Shown in pieces: positions 33,323-42,797 of a stretch of 64,000 nt of DNA (positions are counted from its first letter, which is position 1; each line of letters begins with the position of its first letter). A program made the position numbers and the translations under genes. The notes below the pieces were generated by a model. That model was not told the origin of the DNA and searched no databases. It saw nothing but the letters and a program-made list of their open reading frames with translations. This DNA comes from Pseudomonas sp. JAI120 (lineage in GTDB: Bacteria; Pseudomonadota; Gammaproteobacteria; Pseudomonadales; Pseudomonadaceae): assembly GCF_014207255.1 (NCBI RefSeq), contig NZ_JACHCZ010000008.1:1-64000 (forward strand), in the 5' to 3' direction.

Positions 33323-34669
33323 CTAGCGTTTGACCTGCTTCAATGTCTCGGCAATCAGGAACGCCAACTCCAGCGACTGATCGGCGTTCATCCGTGGGTC
33401 GCAGTGGGTGTGGTAGCGGTCCGACAAGCCATCTTCGGTGATCGGCCGCGCGCCGCCGATGCACTCGGTGACGTTCTGCCCGGTCATCTCGATATGAATC
33501 CCGCCAGCATACGTGCCCTCGGCCTGGTGGACCTGGAAGAACTCCTTGACCTCACCGAGGATCTGCGCGAAGTCGCGGGTCTTGTAGCCGCTGCTGGCCT
33601 TGATGGTGTTGCCGTGCATCGGATCGGAGCTCCACAGCACCTGCTTGCCTTCGCGCTGCACGGCGCGAATCAGGTTGGGCAGGTGGTCGCCGACCTTGCC
33701 TGCACCCATGCGCGCGATCAGGTTGAGGCGGCCGGGGTCGTTGTCGGGGTTGAGGATGTCGATCAGACGGATCAGGTCATCGGGGTTCATGCTCGGGCCG
33801 ACTTTGACGCCGATCGGGTTATTCACCCCGCGCAGGAATTCGACATGAGCGCCATCCAACTGACGGGTGCGGTCGCCGATCCACAGCATGTGGGCCGAGC
33901 AGTCGTAGTAGTCGTTGGTCAGGCTGTCGCGGCGCACGAAGGCTTGTTCGTAGTTGAGCAGCAGCGCTTCATGGGCGGTGAAGAAACTGGTTTCGCGTAA
34001 CTGCGGCGAGCTGTCCATGCCGCAGGCGCGCATGAAAGCCAGCGTTTCGTCGATGCGGTCGGCCAACTGGCTGTATTTTTCGGCCAGGGCGGAGTTGGCG
34101 ATAAAGTCCAGGTTCCACTTGTGCACCTGGTGCAGGTCGGCAAAACCGCCCTGGGCGAAGGCGCGCAGCAGGTTGAGGGTGGCGGTGGACTGGTGGTAGG
34201 ACTGCAGCAGGCGGTCCGGGTCCGGCACGCGGCTTTTTTCGTCGAAGCCGATGCCGTTGACGATATCGCCACGGTAGGCGGGCAGGGTGATGCCTTCAAT
34301 GGTCTCATCGTTGGCCGAGCGCGGCTTGGCGAACTGGCCGGCCATGCGCCCGACTTTCACCACCGGGCAGCCGGCGGCGAAGGTCATCACGATTGCCATC
34401 TGCAACAGCACCTTGAAGGTGTCGCGGATTTTTGCGGCGGAGAACTCGGCAAAGCTCTCGGCGCAGTCGCCACCTTGCAGCAGGAACGCGCGACCTTGGG
34501 TCACCTCGGCAAACTGACGGCGCAACTCGCGGGCTTCCCCGGCAAATACCAGCGGCGGATAGCTGGCCAGGCTCTGCTCCACTTGCAACAAGTGCGCAGC
34601 GTCCGGGTACTGGGGTTGTTGCTGGATTGGCAGGGCGCGCCAGCTGTCGGGGCTCCAGGGTTGGCTCAT
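33323..34669 (-). CDS. 3-deoxy-7-phosphoheptulonate synthase, type II (class II DAHP synthase)
   Basis: A 448-residue plant/Mycobacterium-type DAHP synthase, unrelated in sequence to the type I enzyme at 18327. Motifs: FLLQGGDCAESFAEF, VKVGRMAGQFAKPRS, LPAYRGDIVNG, VLWSSDPMHGNTIKA and HIEMTGQNVTECIGGA. Type II isozymes in pseudomonads have been linked to secondary metabolite (for example phenazine) or aromatic supply and differ in feedback control. The ATG at 34669 (MSQPWSPDSW) is chosen over the adjacent one at 34672. Confidence 0.93.
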   Translation of the reverse strand: MSQPWSPDSWRALPIQQQPQYPDAAHLLQVEQSLASYPPLVFAGEARELRRQFAEVTQGRAFLLQGGDCAESFAEFSAAKIRDTFKVLLQMAIVMTFAAGCPVVKVGRMAGQFAKPRSANDETIEGITLPAYRGDIVNGIGFDEKSRVPDPDRLLQSYHQSTATLNLLRAFAQGGFADLHQVHKWNLDFIANSALAEKYSQLADRIDETLAFMRACGMDSSPQLRETSFFTAHEALLLNYEQAFVRRDSLTNDYYDCSAHMLWIGDRTRQLDGAHVEFLRGVNNPIGVKVGPSMNPDDLIRLIDILNPDNDPGRLNLIARMGAGKVGDHLPNLIRAVQREGKQVLWSSDPMHGNTIKASSGYKTRDFAQILGEVKEFFQVHQAEGTYAGGIHIEMTGQNVTECIGGARPITEDGLSDRYHTHCDPRMNADQSLELAFLIAETLKQVKR

Positions 34670-34793
34670 CATGAACTCGATTGGGTGGTTGACGGTCGGG
34701 CGTCAATGTTATCAGCAATTAGTGCGTGACCTGTTGCCGCCGGTTGGCCGACAATCGCGCCTTTGCCGTGCGGTAAACCCTTTAGGAGTTGTG

Positions 34794-35549
34794 ATGACCG
34801 AGGAGCGTGTCGAGCGCCTGCTGGCCGAAGTCCATGATGATTTCGGCATGATCCGTGTGCTTGAGGTTGCCGATTACCGGTTTCTCGAGTTTGGCGATGC
34901 CATCGAGCAAAGCTGCGTGTTCACCGCTGACCCGAGCTGGCTGGAGTACGACTACACCCGCGCGATGCTGATCGGCGCGTTGTGCCATGAGCAGCCGGAG
35001 AGCGCGCTGTTCCTCGGCCTGGGGGCCGGGACGTTGACCCAGGCCTGCCTCAAGTTCCTGCCTCTGGAAGACGTCGAAGCTATCGAGCTGCGCCCCGATG
35101 TGCCGCGCCTGGCCATCGAATACCTGGGGTTGGATGATGATCCGCGCTTGTATATCCGCATCGGCGACGCCCTGGAGCTGTTGGAGACCGCTGAATCGGC
35201 CGACCTGATTTTCGTCGACCTCTACACCGATGTCGGCCCGGGCGTCGGACACCTGGCCTGGACCTTCCTGGAAAACTGCCAGAAGAAACTCAACCCCGGC
35301 GGTTGGCTGGTGATCAACCAGTGGGCGACCGATGATGGCAAACCCTTGGGCGCGGCGTTGCTGCGTGGTTTGTACCACCGGCATTACTGGGAACTGCCGG
35401 TGAAGGAGGGCAATGTGATCCTGTTGGTGCCTTCGGAGCTGGACCAGGCGCTGGATCTTGATGCGCTCTGGGCCCGCGCCGAAGCCCTGGCACCGCGATT
35501 GGGGTATTCGTTGCAGGCGTTGATCAAGGCGATTCGGCCGGCTACGTAG
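34794..35549 (+). CDS. Spermidine synthase-like methyltransferase-fold protein
   Basis: A 251-residue protein with the spermine/spermidine-synthase Rossmann fold. ALFLGLGAGTLTQACLKFLP is the dinucleotide/dcSAM-binding loop and LIFVDLYTDVGPGVGH the following acidic motif. The catalytic GGxG and Asp arrangement of true SpeE is altered (GLGAGT), so a polyamine role is not assured. AGGAG precedes the ATG at 34794; the longer frame from 34671 lies in the divergent promoter region and is rejected. It is divergent from the DAHP synthase gene. Confidence 0.85.
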   Translation: MTEERVERLLAEVHDDFGMIRVLEVADYRFLEFGDAIEQSCVFTADPSWLEYDYTRAMLIGALCHEQPESALFLGLGAGTLTQACLKFLPLEDVEAIELRPDVPRLAIEYLGLDDDPRLYIRIGDALELLETAESADLIFVDLYTDVGPGVGHLAWTFLENCQKKLNPGGWLVINQWATDDGKPLGAALLRGLYHRHYWELPVKEGNVILLVPSELDQALDLDALWARAEALAPRLGYSLQALIKAIRPAT

Positions 35550-35596
35550 TCGCCTGTGCCGACGCCATCGGGGGCAACTCGAATCGTCGCACCATA

Positions 35597-35650
35597 CCTC
35601 CCACACTTGGAACTCATTTCAAATGTGGGAGGGGGCTTGCCCCGATAGCG
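35597..35650. repeat. REP-type palindrome between the spermidine-synthase-like and enoyl-CoA hydratase genes
   Basis: CCTCCCACA (35597-35605) and TGTGGGAGG (35624-35632) form one stem. Then GGGGGCTTGCCCCGATAGCG adds the REP core found also at 28282. It lies in a convergent intergenic gap. Confidence 0.75.
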
Positions 35651-35664
35651 CCGGTACAGGCGAC

Positions 35665-36456
<792 letters not shown>

Positions 36457-36641
36457 CGGACGTGTCCTCGGACGGGGGAAAAGTTTCAGACCAATGGAAG
36501 GTGAACCGTTTAAGCGTCATGACCAGCAGGGCCGGGCCTTTGAAAAATAGACCCTGCCGCGCTTATCTGCAAAGACTGTGATGCCGTGCGGTTTATCGGC
36601 GCCTGGCGATAAAAAAAGCTCCCTTTTTCAGGTATTTCCGG
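36457..36641. other. Upstream part of the 411-base gap between the enoyl-CoA hydratase gene and deaD
   Basis: Between the two divergent starts. It should hold the promoter of the hydratase gene on the minus strand and the -35 of deaD. An A7 run (36611-36617) and a T5 run occur near 36611-36630. No small ORF or repeat was seen here. Confidence 0.4.
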
Positions 36642-36867
36642 TATAGTGCGCGCCGGCCTTTAACCGGGCCGCGTTTAGGTAGTGCAATTCCCCGAAGTCA
36701 GCTTCGGCTGCGCGTCCGCACAGCGGACTCTCCCTTGACGAATCTTTTTCATTCATTCGTTTTCGCAAATCCCCGCCGACAAAGCAGCCAGGGCGACTCT
36801 TGAGTCTCAACACGGCATGCGCAGCTTTGGAGCATGGGTCTTTGCGGATGCACTTAGAGGCAGACCC
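36642..36867 (+). promoter_or_regulatory. deaD promoter and long structured 5' leader with a ribosome-binding-site hairpin
   Basis: A TATAGT -10 lies at 36642-36647 with a poor -35, leaving a leader of about 215 bases. Perfect small hairpins are CCGAAG-TCAG-CTTCGG and GTCCGC-ACA-GCGGAC. GGGTCT (36836-36841) can pair with AGACCC (36862-36867), directly abutting the ATG at 36868 and enclosing the Shine-Dalgarno AGAGG. This could limit translation until the hairpin is melted, which DeaD itself or temperature could do. Confidence 0.5.
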
Positions 36868-38541
36868 ATGACCCAGGAAACCGGCGGCTTCGCCGCTTTT
36901 AATCTTAACCCGAACATTCTCGCTGCCGTCATCGCGACCGGCTACGAAGAACCTTCGGCGATTCAGCAGCAATCGATCCCGATCATCATGGCCGGCCAGG
37001 ACATGATTGGCCAGGCGCAAACCGGTACCGGTAAAACCGCCGCGTTCGCCCTGCCTATCCTGCACTGCATCGATCCTGCCAAGCGCGAACCGCAAGCCCT
37101 GATCCTGGCGCCAACTCGTGAGTTGGCGCTGCAAGTAGCAACCGCTTTTGAAACCTACGCCAAGCAAATGCCAGGCGTTACCGTTGTTGCCGTTTACGGC
37201 GGCGCGCCGATGGGCCCGCAACTGAAAGCCATCCGTAATGGCGCTCAGATCGTTGTCGCCACCCCGGGCCGTCTGTGCGACCACCTGCGTCGTGACGAGA
37301 AAGTCCTGTCGACCGTGAACCACCTGGTTCTGGACGAAGCCGACGAAATGTTGAAGCTGGGCTTCATGGATGACCTGGAAGTCATCTTCAAGGCGCTGCC
37401 ACCGACCCGTCAGACCGTGCTGTTCTCGGCCACCCTGCCACAGTCGATCCGTGCCATTGCCGAACGCCACCTGCGCGATCCGCAACACGTGAAGATCCAG
37501 ACCAAGACTCAGACCGTTACCGCGATCGAACAGGCTCACCTGTTGGTTCACGCTGACCAGAAGACCTCGGCTGTATTGAGCCTGCTGGAAGTCGAAGACT
37601 TCGACGCCCTGATCATGTTCGTGCGTACCAAGCAAGCGACCCTGGACCTGGCCAGTGCCCTGGAAGCCAAAGGCTACAAAGCCGCTGCGCTGAACGGTGA
37701 CATCGCCCAGAACCAACGTGAGCGCGTGATCGACTCCCTCAAGGATGGCCGTCTGGACATCGTTGTTGCGACCGACGTAGCCGCTCGTGGTCTCGACGTT
37801 CCGCGTATCACCCACGTGTTCAACGTTGACATGCCTTACGATCCAGAGTCCTACGTTCACCGTATCGGCCGTACCGGCCGTGCCGGTCGCGAAGGTCGTG
37901 CACTGCTGCTGGTGACTCCACGTGAGCGCCGCATGCTGCAAGTGATCGAGCGTGTAACCGGTCAGAAAGTGGCTGAAGTCCGCCTGCCGGATGCCCAGGC
38001 CGTTCTCGATGCCCGCATCAAGAAACTGACCAACAGCCTGTCGCCACTGGTGGCTGACGCTGAATCGACCCACGGCGACCTGCTGGACCGCCTGACCGCC
38101 GATATCGGTTGCACTCCACGCGCCCTGGCTGCAGCCCTGCTGCGCAAGGCTACCAACGGTCAGGCCCTGACCCTGGCAGCCATCGAGAAAGAGCGCCCGC
38201 TGGTGCCGAACAACGCGCCGCGCGGTGATCGTCCAGAACGTACCGGCGACCGTCCGGACCGTGGCGATCGTGAGCGTCGTGCTCCGGTTCCATTGGCTGA
38301 AGGCCGTGCTCGTTGCCGTACCGCGCTGGGCGCGCGTGATGGTATCGCTGCCAAGAACCTGCTGGGCGCTATCCTCAACGAGGGTGGCCTGGCACGTGAA
38401 GCCATCGGTCGCATCCAGGTCCGTGACAGCTTCTCCCTGGTGGAGTTGCCGGAAGACGGTCTGGAAAAACTGCTGACCAAGCTGAAAGACACTCGCGTTG
38501 CCGGCAAGCAATTGAAGCTGCGTCGTTACCGCGAAGATTGA
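36868..38541 (+). CDS. deaD: DEAD-box RNA helicase DeaD/CsdA
   Basis: A 557-residue ATP-dependent RNA helicase acting in ribosome assembly and cold RNA remodelling. Motifs in order: Q motif AIQQQSIPI, I AQTGTGKT, Ia PTRELALQ, II DEAD, III SAT, V ARGLDVPR, VI HRIGRTGRAG. The C-terminus has an RGD/RPER-rich linker (near residues 450-480), then a DbpA/CsdA RNA-binding domain (IAAKNLLGAILNEGGLAREAIGRIQVRD). The start MTQETGGFAAF at 36868 has GAGG upstream; an upstream in-frame start at 36817 lies within the leader hairpins and is rejected. Confidence 0.96.
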   Translation: MTQETGGFAAFNLNPNILAAVIATGYEEPSAIQQQSIPIIMAGQDMIGQAQTGTGKTAAFALPILHCIDPAKREPQALILAPTRELALQVATAFETYAKQMPGVTVVAVYGGAPMGPQLKAIRNGAQIVVATPGRLCDHLRRDEKVLSTVNHLVLDEADEMLKLGFMDDLEVIFKALPPTRQTVLFSATLPQSIRAIAERHLRDPQHVKIQTKTQTVTAIEQAHLLVHADQKTSAVLSLLEVEDFDALIMFVRTKQATLDLASALEAKGYKAAALNGDIAQNQRERVIDSLKDGRLDIVVATDVAARGLDVPRITHVFNVDMPYDPESYVHRIGRTGRAGREGRALLLVTPRERRMLQVIERVTGQKVAEVRLPDAQAVLDARIKKLTNSLSPLVADAESTHGDLLDRLTADIGCTPRALAAALLRKATNGQALTLAAIEKERPLVPNNAPRGDRPERTGDRPDRGDRERRAPVPLAEGRARCRTALGARDGIAAKNLLGAILNEGGLAREAIGRIQVRDSFSLVELPEDGLEKLLTKLKDTRVAGKQLKLRRYRED

Positions 38542-38569
38542 TCCGCCCCTGGGCTGATTGATCGCACAT

Positions 38570-38603
38570 AAAAAATCCCCGACTGGTTCGGGGATTTTTT
38601 TTG
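38570..38603. terminator. Rho-independent terminator after deaD
   Basis: AAAAAATCCCCGA, short loop TGG, TCGGGGATTTTTTTT. The A and T runs let it serve the convergent dioxygenase gene as well. Confidence 0.92.
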
Positions 38604-38610
38604 TCCGGCG

Positions 38611-39378
38611 TTAACCGAAGCGGTAGATGTCCATGCCCAGCGCGCCCATGGTGAACCCTTGATGCGCCACGCTGAAGTCACCCCCAGCGCCGCGCGCAAA
38701 GTACAACGGCAACAAATGTTCATCGCTGGGATGGCTGCGCACGGCGTGTGGCGCCTGGCGACGGTAATCATGCAACGCCGCTTCGTCGTTGGCAGCGAGT
38801 GTGTCCACTACCCAGTCGCGGAAATCGCGTGCCCAGGGTTCGATACTCTCAGGTCCGGCCTGCCAGTTCAGCTCGCCCAGGTTATGGGTGATGCTGCCGG
38901 AGCCGATCAACAGCACGCCCTGTTCGCGCAAGCTGGCCAAGGCATGCCCGACGCGGGTTTGCAGGGCAGGGCCCATGCGACTGGGCAAGGAGACTTGCAC
39001 CACTGGAATGTCCGCTGCCGGGTACATCAGCGAGAGCGGCACCCAGGTGCCATGGTCAAACGGGCGGCGCTCATCGATTCGCGCATTCAAGCCGTCGGCA
39101 TGAAGCAGGTCGACGATTTGGTTGGCCAATTGCGGGTCGCCCGGCGCCGGGTACTGCACGGCGAACAGCTCGCGGGGGAAACCGCCGAAGTCGTGCCAGG
39201 TCTCGGGCGCAGCGCTGCCGCTGACCAGCAGTTCCTGGCTTTCCCAATGCGCCGACACCACCACAATTGCCTTCGGCCGTGGCAGTTCAGCGGCCAGGCG
39301 CTGCAGGGCAGGGCCGCTGGCGCCGGGTTGCAGGGCAAGCATGGGTGATCCGTGGGAGATAAACAGGCTGGGTAACAT
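38611..39378 (-). CDS. Class III extradiol ring-cleavage dioxygenase (DODA type, LigB-like)
   Basis: A 255-residue non-heme iron enzyme like E. coli YgiD, a 4,5-DOPA extradiol dioxygenase. Likely ligands and active-site residues: SHGSP near the N-terminus, SAHWES, and GSGSITHNLGE. The C-terminus LYFARGAGG ... YRFG is family-like. Start ATG 39378 is favoured by AGGA upstream; ATG 39402 is eight residues longer. It is monocistronic and divergent from tpm. Confidence 0.9.
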   Translation of the reverse strand: MLPSLFISHGSPMLALQPGASGPALQRLAAELPRPKAIVVVSAHWESQELLVSGSAAPETWHDFGGFPRELFAVQYPAPGDPQLANQIVDLLHADGLNARIDERRPFDHGTWVPLSLMYPAADIPVVQVSLPSRMGPALQTRVGHALASLREQGVLLIGSGSITHNLGELNWQAGPESIEPWARDFRDWVVDTLAANDEAALHDYRRQAPHAVRSHPSDEHLLPLYFARGAGGDFSVAHQGFTMGALGMDIYRFG

Positions 39379-39483
39379 AAGGAAGGTCCTGAGGTTTAAC
39401 ATGGGCCCATCTTCAATCAGATCATTGATCTAAATCTAATATAAGTTTTAGCGCTTTTTGATCGAATTCTCGGAGGTGATTTC

Positions 39484-40140
39484 ATGGAGCCCAAATTTTG
39501 GCAGGAGCGCTGGGCGCGTAATCAGATCGGCTTTCACTTGCCCGAAGTTAACCCTTACCTGCTGCGTTATTGGCCTTCGCTGACCCTTGCTCAGGGCGCC
39601 AAGGTGCTGGTGCCGCTGTGCGGCAAAAGCCTGGACCTGATGTGGCTGGCCAGCAACGGCTATCACGTACTCGGCGTTGAACTGTCGGAGCAGGCGGTTG
39701 ATGCGTTTTTCCGCGAGCAGAACCTGACGCCGCGAATCACTTGGCACGGCGTATTCAAGGTGTACCAGGCCGATTTGATCGAGATATGGTGCGGCGATTT
39801 CTTTGCCTTGGATGCTGGGGCACTGGCTGATTGCACGGCGCTTTACGACCGTGCCGCACTGATTGCCTTGCCGCCGCTGATGCGCGCGCAGTACGCCGAG
39901 CAGTTGAACAGCCTGTTGCGGCCGGGCTGCCAGGGGCTGCTGATCACCCTGGACTATGACCAGACGCAAAAAGCCGGTCCACCCTTTGCGGTGACGGATG
40001 ATGAGGTGAAGGTACTGCTGGGTTTGCAGTGGTGCCTGGAGGTGCTCGAAGCTCAGGATATTCTGGATGAGAGCTGGAAGTTCGTGCAGGACGGTGTCAC
40101 GCGCCTCGAAGAGCGCGCTTATCGGCTCACCAAGGTGTAA
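39484..40140 (+). CDS. tpm: Thiopurine S-methyltransferase
   Basis: A 218-residue SAM-dependent methyltransferase of the TPMT family. In pseudomonads the enzyme methylates selenium and tellurium oxyanions and thiopurines. Motifs are the N-terminal WQERWARNQIGFHLPEVNPYL, the SAM loop VLVPLCGKSLDLMWLASNG and GVELSEQAVDAFF, then the Asp in LYDRAALIALPP. GGAGGTGATTTC precedes the ATG. A terminator follows. Confidence 0.96.
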   Translation: MEPKFWQERWARNQIGFHLPEVNPYLLRYWPSLTLAQGAKVLVPLCGKSLDLMWLASNGYHVLGVELSEQAVDAFFREQNLTPRITWHGVFKVYQADLIEIWCGDFFALDAGALADCTALYDRAALIALPPLMRAQYAEQLNSLLRPGCQGLLITLDYDQTQKAGPPFAVTDDEVKVLLGLQWCLEVLEAQDILDESWKFVQDGVTRLEERAYRLTKV

Positions 40141-40151
40141 AACCCGCGCAC

Positions 40152-40181
40152 AAAAAAGGGGCGATCCAATCGCCCCTTTTG
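40152..40181. terminator. Rho-independent terminator after tpm
   Basis: AAAAAAGGGGCGAT, short loop, ATCGCCCCTTTT; it sits between the convergent tpm and htpX genes. Confidence 0.9.
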
Positions 40182-40193
40182 CATTACCGGGTA

Positions 40194-41081
40194 TCAGCCC
40201 CGGCGACGCAGCGCGTCGATACGCTCTTCCAGCGGCGGGTGGCTCATGAACATGCGAGCCAGGCCCTGCTTGACGCCGCCGTTGATGCCAAAGGCGGTCA
40301 GGCTGTCGGGCATATGCACCGGCAGGCCCTGTTCGGAGCGCAAGCGCTGCAGCGCACTGATCATTGCACTGGTGCCAGCCAGACGTGCGCCGGCTTCGTC
40401 TGCGCGGAACTCTCGTTTGCGCGAGAACCACATCACAATCGCGCTGGCCAGGAAGCCCAGTACCACTTCGGCAAAGATGGTCGCTACAAAGTAGGCGATA
40501 CCGCGGCCGCCTTCGTTCTTGAAGATCACCTTGTCGACAAAATTGCCAATGATCCGCGCGAAGAACATCACGAAGGTGTTCACCACGCCTTGCACCAGCG
40601 CGAGGGTAATCATGTCGCCGTTGGCCACGTGGCCAATCTCGTGGGCGAGTACCGCCTTCACTTCATCGGGTGAAAAACGTTCGAGCAGCCCTTGGCTGAC
40701 CGCCACGAGGGCGTCGTTCTTGTTCCAGCCCGTTGCAAAGGCATTGGCCTCGTAAGCAGGGAAAATCCCGACTTCGGGCATTTTAATACCTGCTTCTTGA
40801 GACAACTGCTCCACGGTTTGCATCAGCCATTGTTCATGGCGCGTGCGTGGTTGAGTGATGATCTGGGTGCTGGTGCTCATCTTCGCCATCCACTTGGAGA
40901 TGAACAGCGAGAACAGCGAGCCTGCAAAACCAAAGACCGCACAGAAAATCAGCAGCTGATTGAGGTTCAGATCAACCCCGTTGGCCGCCATGAACCCGTT
41001 GAAGCCGAAGAGGCTCAGGGTGATGCTGGCAATCAGCACGACCGCCAGGTTGGTGGCCAAGAACAGCAGGATGCGCATCAT
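40194..41081 (-). CDS. htpX: Membrane zinc metalloprotease HtpX
   Basis: A 295-residue heat-shock protease of the inner membrane that works with FtsH in membrane-protein quality control. Two N-terminal helices (RILLFLATNLAVVLIASITL, LLIFCAVFGFAGSLFSLFIS), the zinc site HEIGH in VLAHEIGHVANGD with a later Glu in KREFRADEAGARLAG, and two further hydrophobic segments near residues 155-215 match the family. GAGGAG precedes the ATG. Confidence 0.97.
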   Translation of the reverse strand: MMRILLFLATNLAVVLIASITLSLFGFNGFMAANGVDLNLNQLLIFCAVFGFAGSLFSLFISKWMAKMSTSTQIITQPRTRHEQWLMQTVEQLSQEAGIKMPEVGIFPAYEANAFATGWNKNDALVAVSQGLLERFSPDEVKAVLAHEIGHVANGDMITLALVQGVVNTFVMFFARIIGNFVDKVIFKNEGGRGIAYFVATIFAEVVLGFLASAIVMWFSRKREFRADEAGARLAGTSAMISALQRLRSEQGLPVHMPDSLTAFGINGGVKQGLARMFMSHPPLEERIDALRRRG

Positions 41082-41344
41082 GGTTGTAGAGTTCTCCTCA
41101 TGCTTAATATGTCGCGTACTGCGGGGTATATAAGGTGCGGCTTAGGGTGATTCAACCGAGCGACTATTTCAAACTGTGTCCTACAGCTTGAATGTACAGT
41201 CTTGAAGGGATTTTCCGATGAGGAATGCCACCCGTGAAATGCCACTTTTTGCCTTGGGGCCCCGTAACTACAGGGTTTTGTGGATGTGGAGACACAAGTG
41301 CAGCGCGGGGAGAACAGATAGCCAGAGAAGTGTTGCCAGATAAT
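41082..41344. other. Intergenic region upstream of htpX
   Basis: With the adjoining palindrome it makes a 302-base gap between htpX and the alaA 3' end. It must hold the htpX promoter (minus strand, a TATATA near 41128-41133). A short open frame at 41164-41442 overlaps alaA and is not supported as a gene. No other element was seen. Confidence 0.4.
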
Positions 41345-41375
41345 CGCCGTACGACCGAATGTCGGTCGTACGGCG
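41345..41375. repeat. Perfect 14-bp inverted repeat after alaA (hairpin, possible terminator)
   Basis: CGCCGTACGACCGA, loop ATG, then the exact reverse complement TCGGTCGTACGGCG. Nine bases separate it from the alaA stop codon. No long T run follows on the minus strand (GATTATCTGG), so termination would be weak by the intrinsic model, but the fold is very stable. Confidence 0.8.
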
Positions 41376-41383
41376 CCGCACCG

Positions 41384-42595
41384 CTACTGGCGATAGGACT
41401 TGAGGAAGTTGCCAATTCGGCCAATCGCCATGTCCAGGTCATCCACGCGCGGCAAGGTCACCACACGGAAGTGATCCGGCCACGGCCAGTTGAACGCCGT
41501 GCCCTGGACCACCAGCAGCTTTTCCGACAGCAGCAGGTCGAGCACGAACTTCTCGTCGTTGAGGATCGGGCAGACCTTCGGGTCGATCCTTGGGAAGGCG
41601 TACAGCGCGCCCATGGGCTTCACGCAGCTCACGCCCGGGATCGCATTGAGCAGCTCCCACGTACGGTTGCGCTGTTCCAGCAGGCGGCCCTGGGGCAGGA
41701 TCAGGTCATTGATGCTCTGGTAGCCGCCGAGGGCGGTCTGGATCGCATGCTGGCTCGGCACGTTGGCGCACAGGCGCATGTTGGCCAGCATGTCGATGCC
41801 TTCGATGTAGCTCTGGGCGTTGTGCTTGGGCCCGGAAATGGCGATCCAGCCGGAGCGGAAGCCCGCCACGCGGTAGGACTTGGACAGGCCGTTAAAGGTC
41901 AGGCACAGCAGGTCCGGCGCCAGGGAGCCGGTGCAGATATGCACCGCATCGTCGTAGAGGATCTTGTCGTAGATCTCGTCGGAGAACACCACCAGGTTGT
42001 GCTGGCGTGCCAGCTCGAGCATGCCCAGCAGCACTTCCTTGGAATACACGGCGCCGGTGGGGTTGTTCGGGTTGATGATCACCAGGGCCTTGGTGTTCGG
42101 TGTGATCTTGGCCTTGATGTCGGCCAGGTCCGGGAACCAGTCGGCGCCCTCGTCGCACAGGTAGTGCACCGGGTGGCCGCCGGCCAGGGTCACGGCGGCG
42201 GTCCACAGTGGGTAGTCCGGTGCCGGCACCAGCACTTCGTCACCGTTGTTGAGCAGGGCCTGCATGGACATCACGATCAGCTCGGATACGCCATTACCCA
42301 GGTAGATGTCTTCGATGCCGACGCCTTCGACCTGCTTCTGCTGGTAGTACTGCATCACGGCCTTGCGCGCGCTGAACAGGCCTTTGGAATCGCTGTAGCC
42401 CTGGGCGGTGGGCAGGTTGCGGATCACATCCTGGAGGATTTCATCCGGCGCTTCGAAACCAAAGGGCGCCGGGTTGCCAATGTTCAGCTTGAGGATGCGA
42501 TGACCTTCCTCTTCCAGGCGCTTGGCGTGCTTGAGCACTGGGCCGCGAATGTCGTAGCAGACGTTGGCGAGCTTGTTCGATTTGCTGACCTGCAT
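41384..42595 (-). CDS. alaA: Glutamate-pyruvate aminotransferase AlaA (class I PLP aminotransferase)
   Basis: A 403-residue PLP enzyme forming alanine from pyruvate and glutamate. Motifs: NIGNPAPFGFEAPDE at the N-terminus, PDYPLWTAAVTLAGGHPVHY, INPNNPTGAVYS, FSDEIYDKILYD, and the PLP lysine in NGLSKSYRVAGFRSGW. The start at 42595 (MQVSKSNKLANVC) is chosen; an upstream extension to 42916 in the same frame lies within the divergent msrB region and is spurious. It is divergent from msrB. Confidence 0.95.
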   Translation of the reverse strand: MQVSKSNKLANVCYDIRGPVLKHAKRLEEEGHRILKLNIGNPAPFGFEAPDEILQDVIRNLPTAQGYSDSKGLFSARKAVMQYYQQKQVEGVGIEDIYLGNGVSELIVMSMQALLNNGDEVLVPAPDYPLWTAAVTLAGGHPVHYLCDEGADWFPDLADIKAKITPNTKALVIINPNNPTGAVYSKEVLLGMLELARQHNLVVFSDEIYDKILYDDAVHICTGSLAPDLLCLTFNGLSKSYRVAGFRSGWIAISGPKHNAQSYIEGIDMLANMRLCANVPSQHAIQTALGGYQSINDLILPQGRLLEQRNRTWELLNAIPGVSCVKPMGALYAFPRIDPKVCPILNDEKFVLDLLLSEKLLVVQGTAFNWPWPDHFRVVTLPRVDDLDMAIGRIGNFLKSYRQ

Positions 42596-42797
42596 GGCGA
42601 TGTGATCCTGAAAATGAACGATCCAGACGGTATGGGCACTACCGTACTGTGAATGCTGCAAGGTCCGCACCCATAAATACGTTTGAATGCCGGTAGCGCG
42701 GGTGCCAGACTGGCGTTTTGAAGAGGCGCAATCATACGTGCCGCCTGATCCGTGGAAAAGATACAGATCAGGCTTTTTCAGTTGCCGAGGTGTACCG

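Noticed and set aside
36628..38511. 627-residue open frame on the minus strand opposite deaD
   Set aside because: Antisense shadow of a well-conserved helicase; its composition follows from the deaD codons and no domain or start signal supports it.
41225..42652. 475-residue plus-strand frame opposite alaA
   Set aside because: Shadow of a strongly conserved aminotransferase; His/Gln/Val-rich low-complexity translation.
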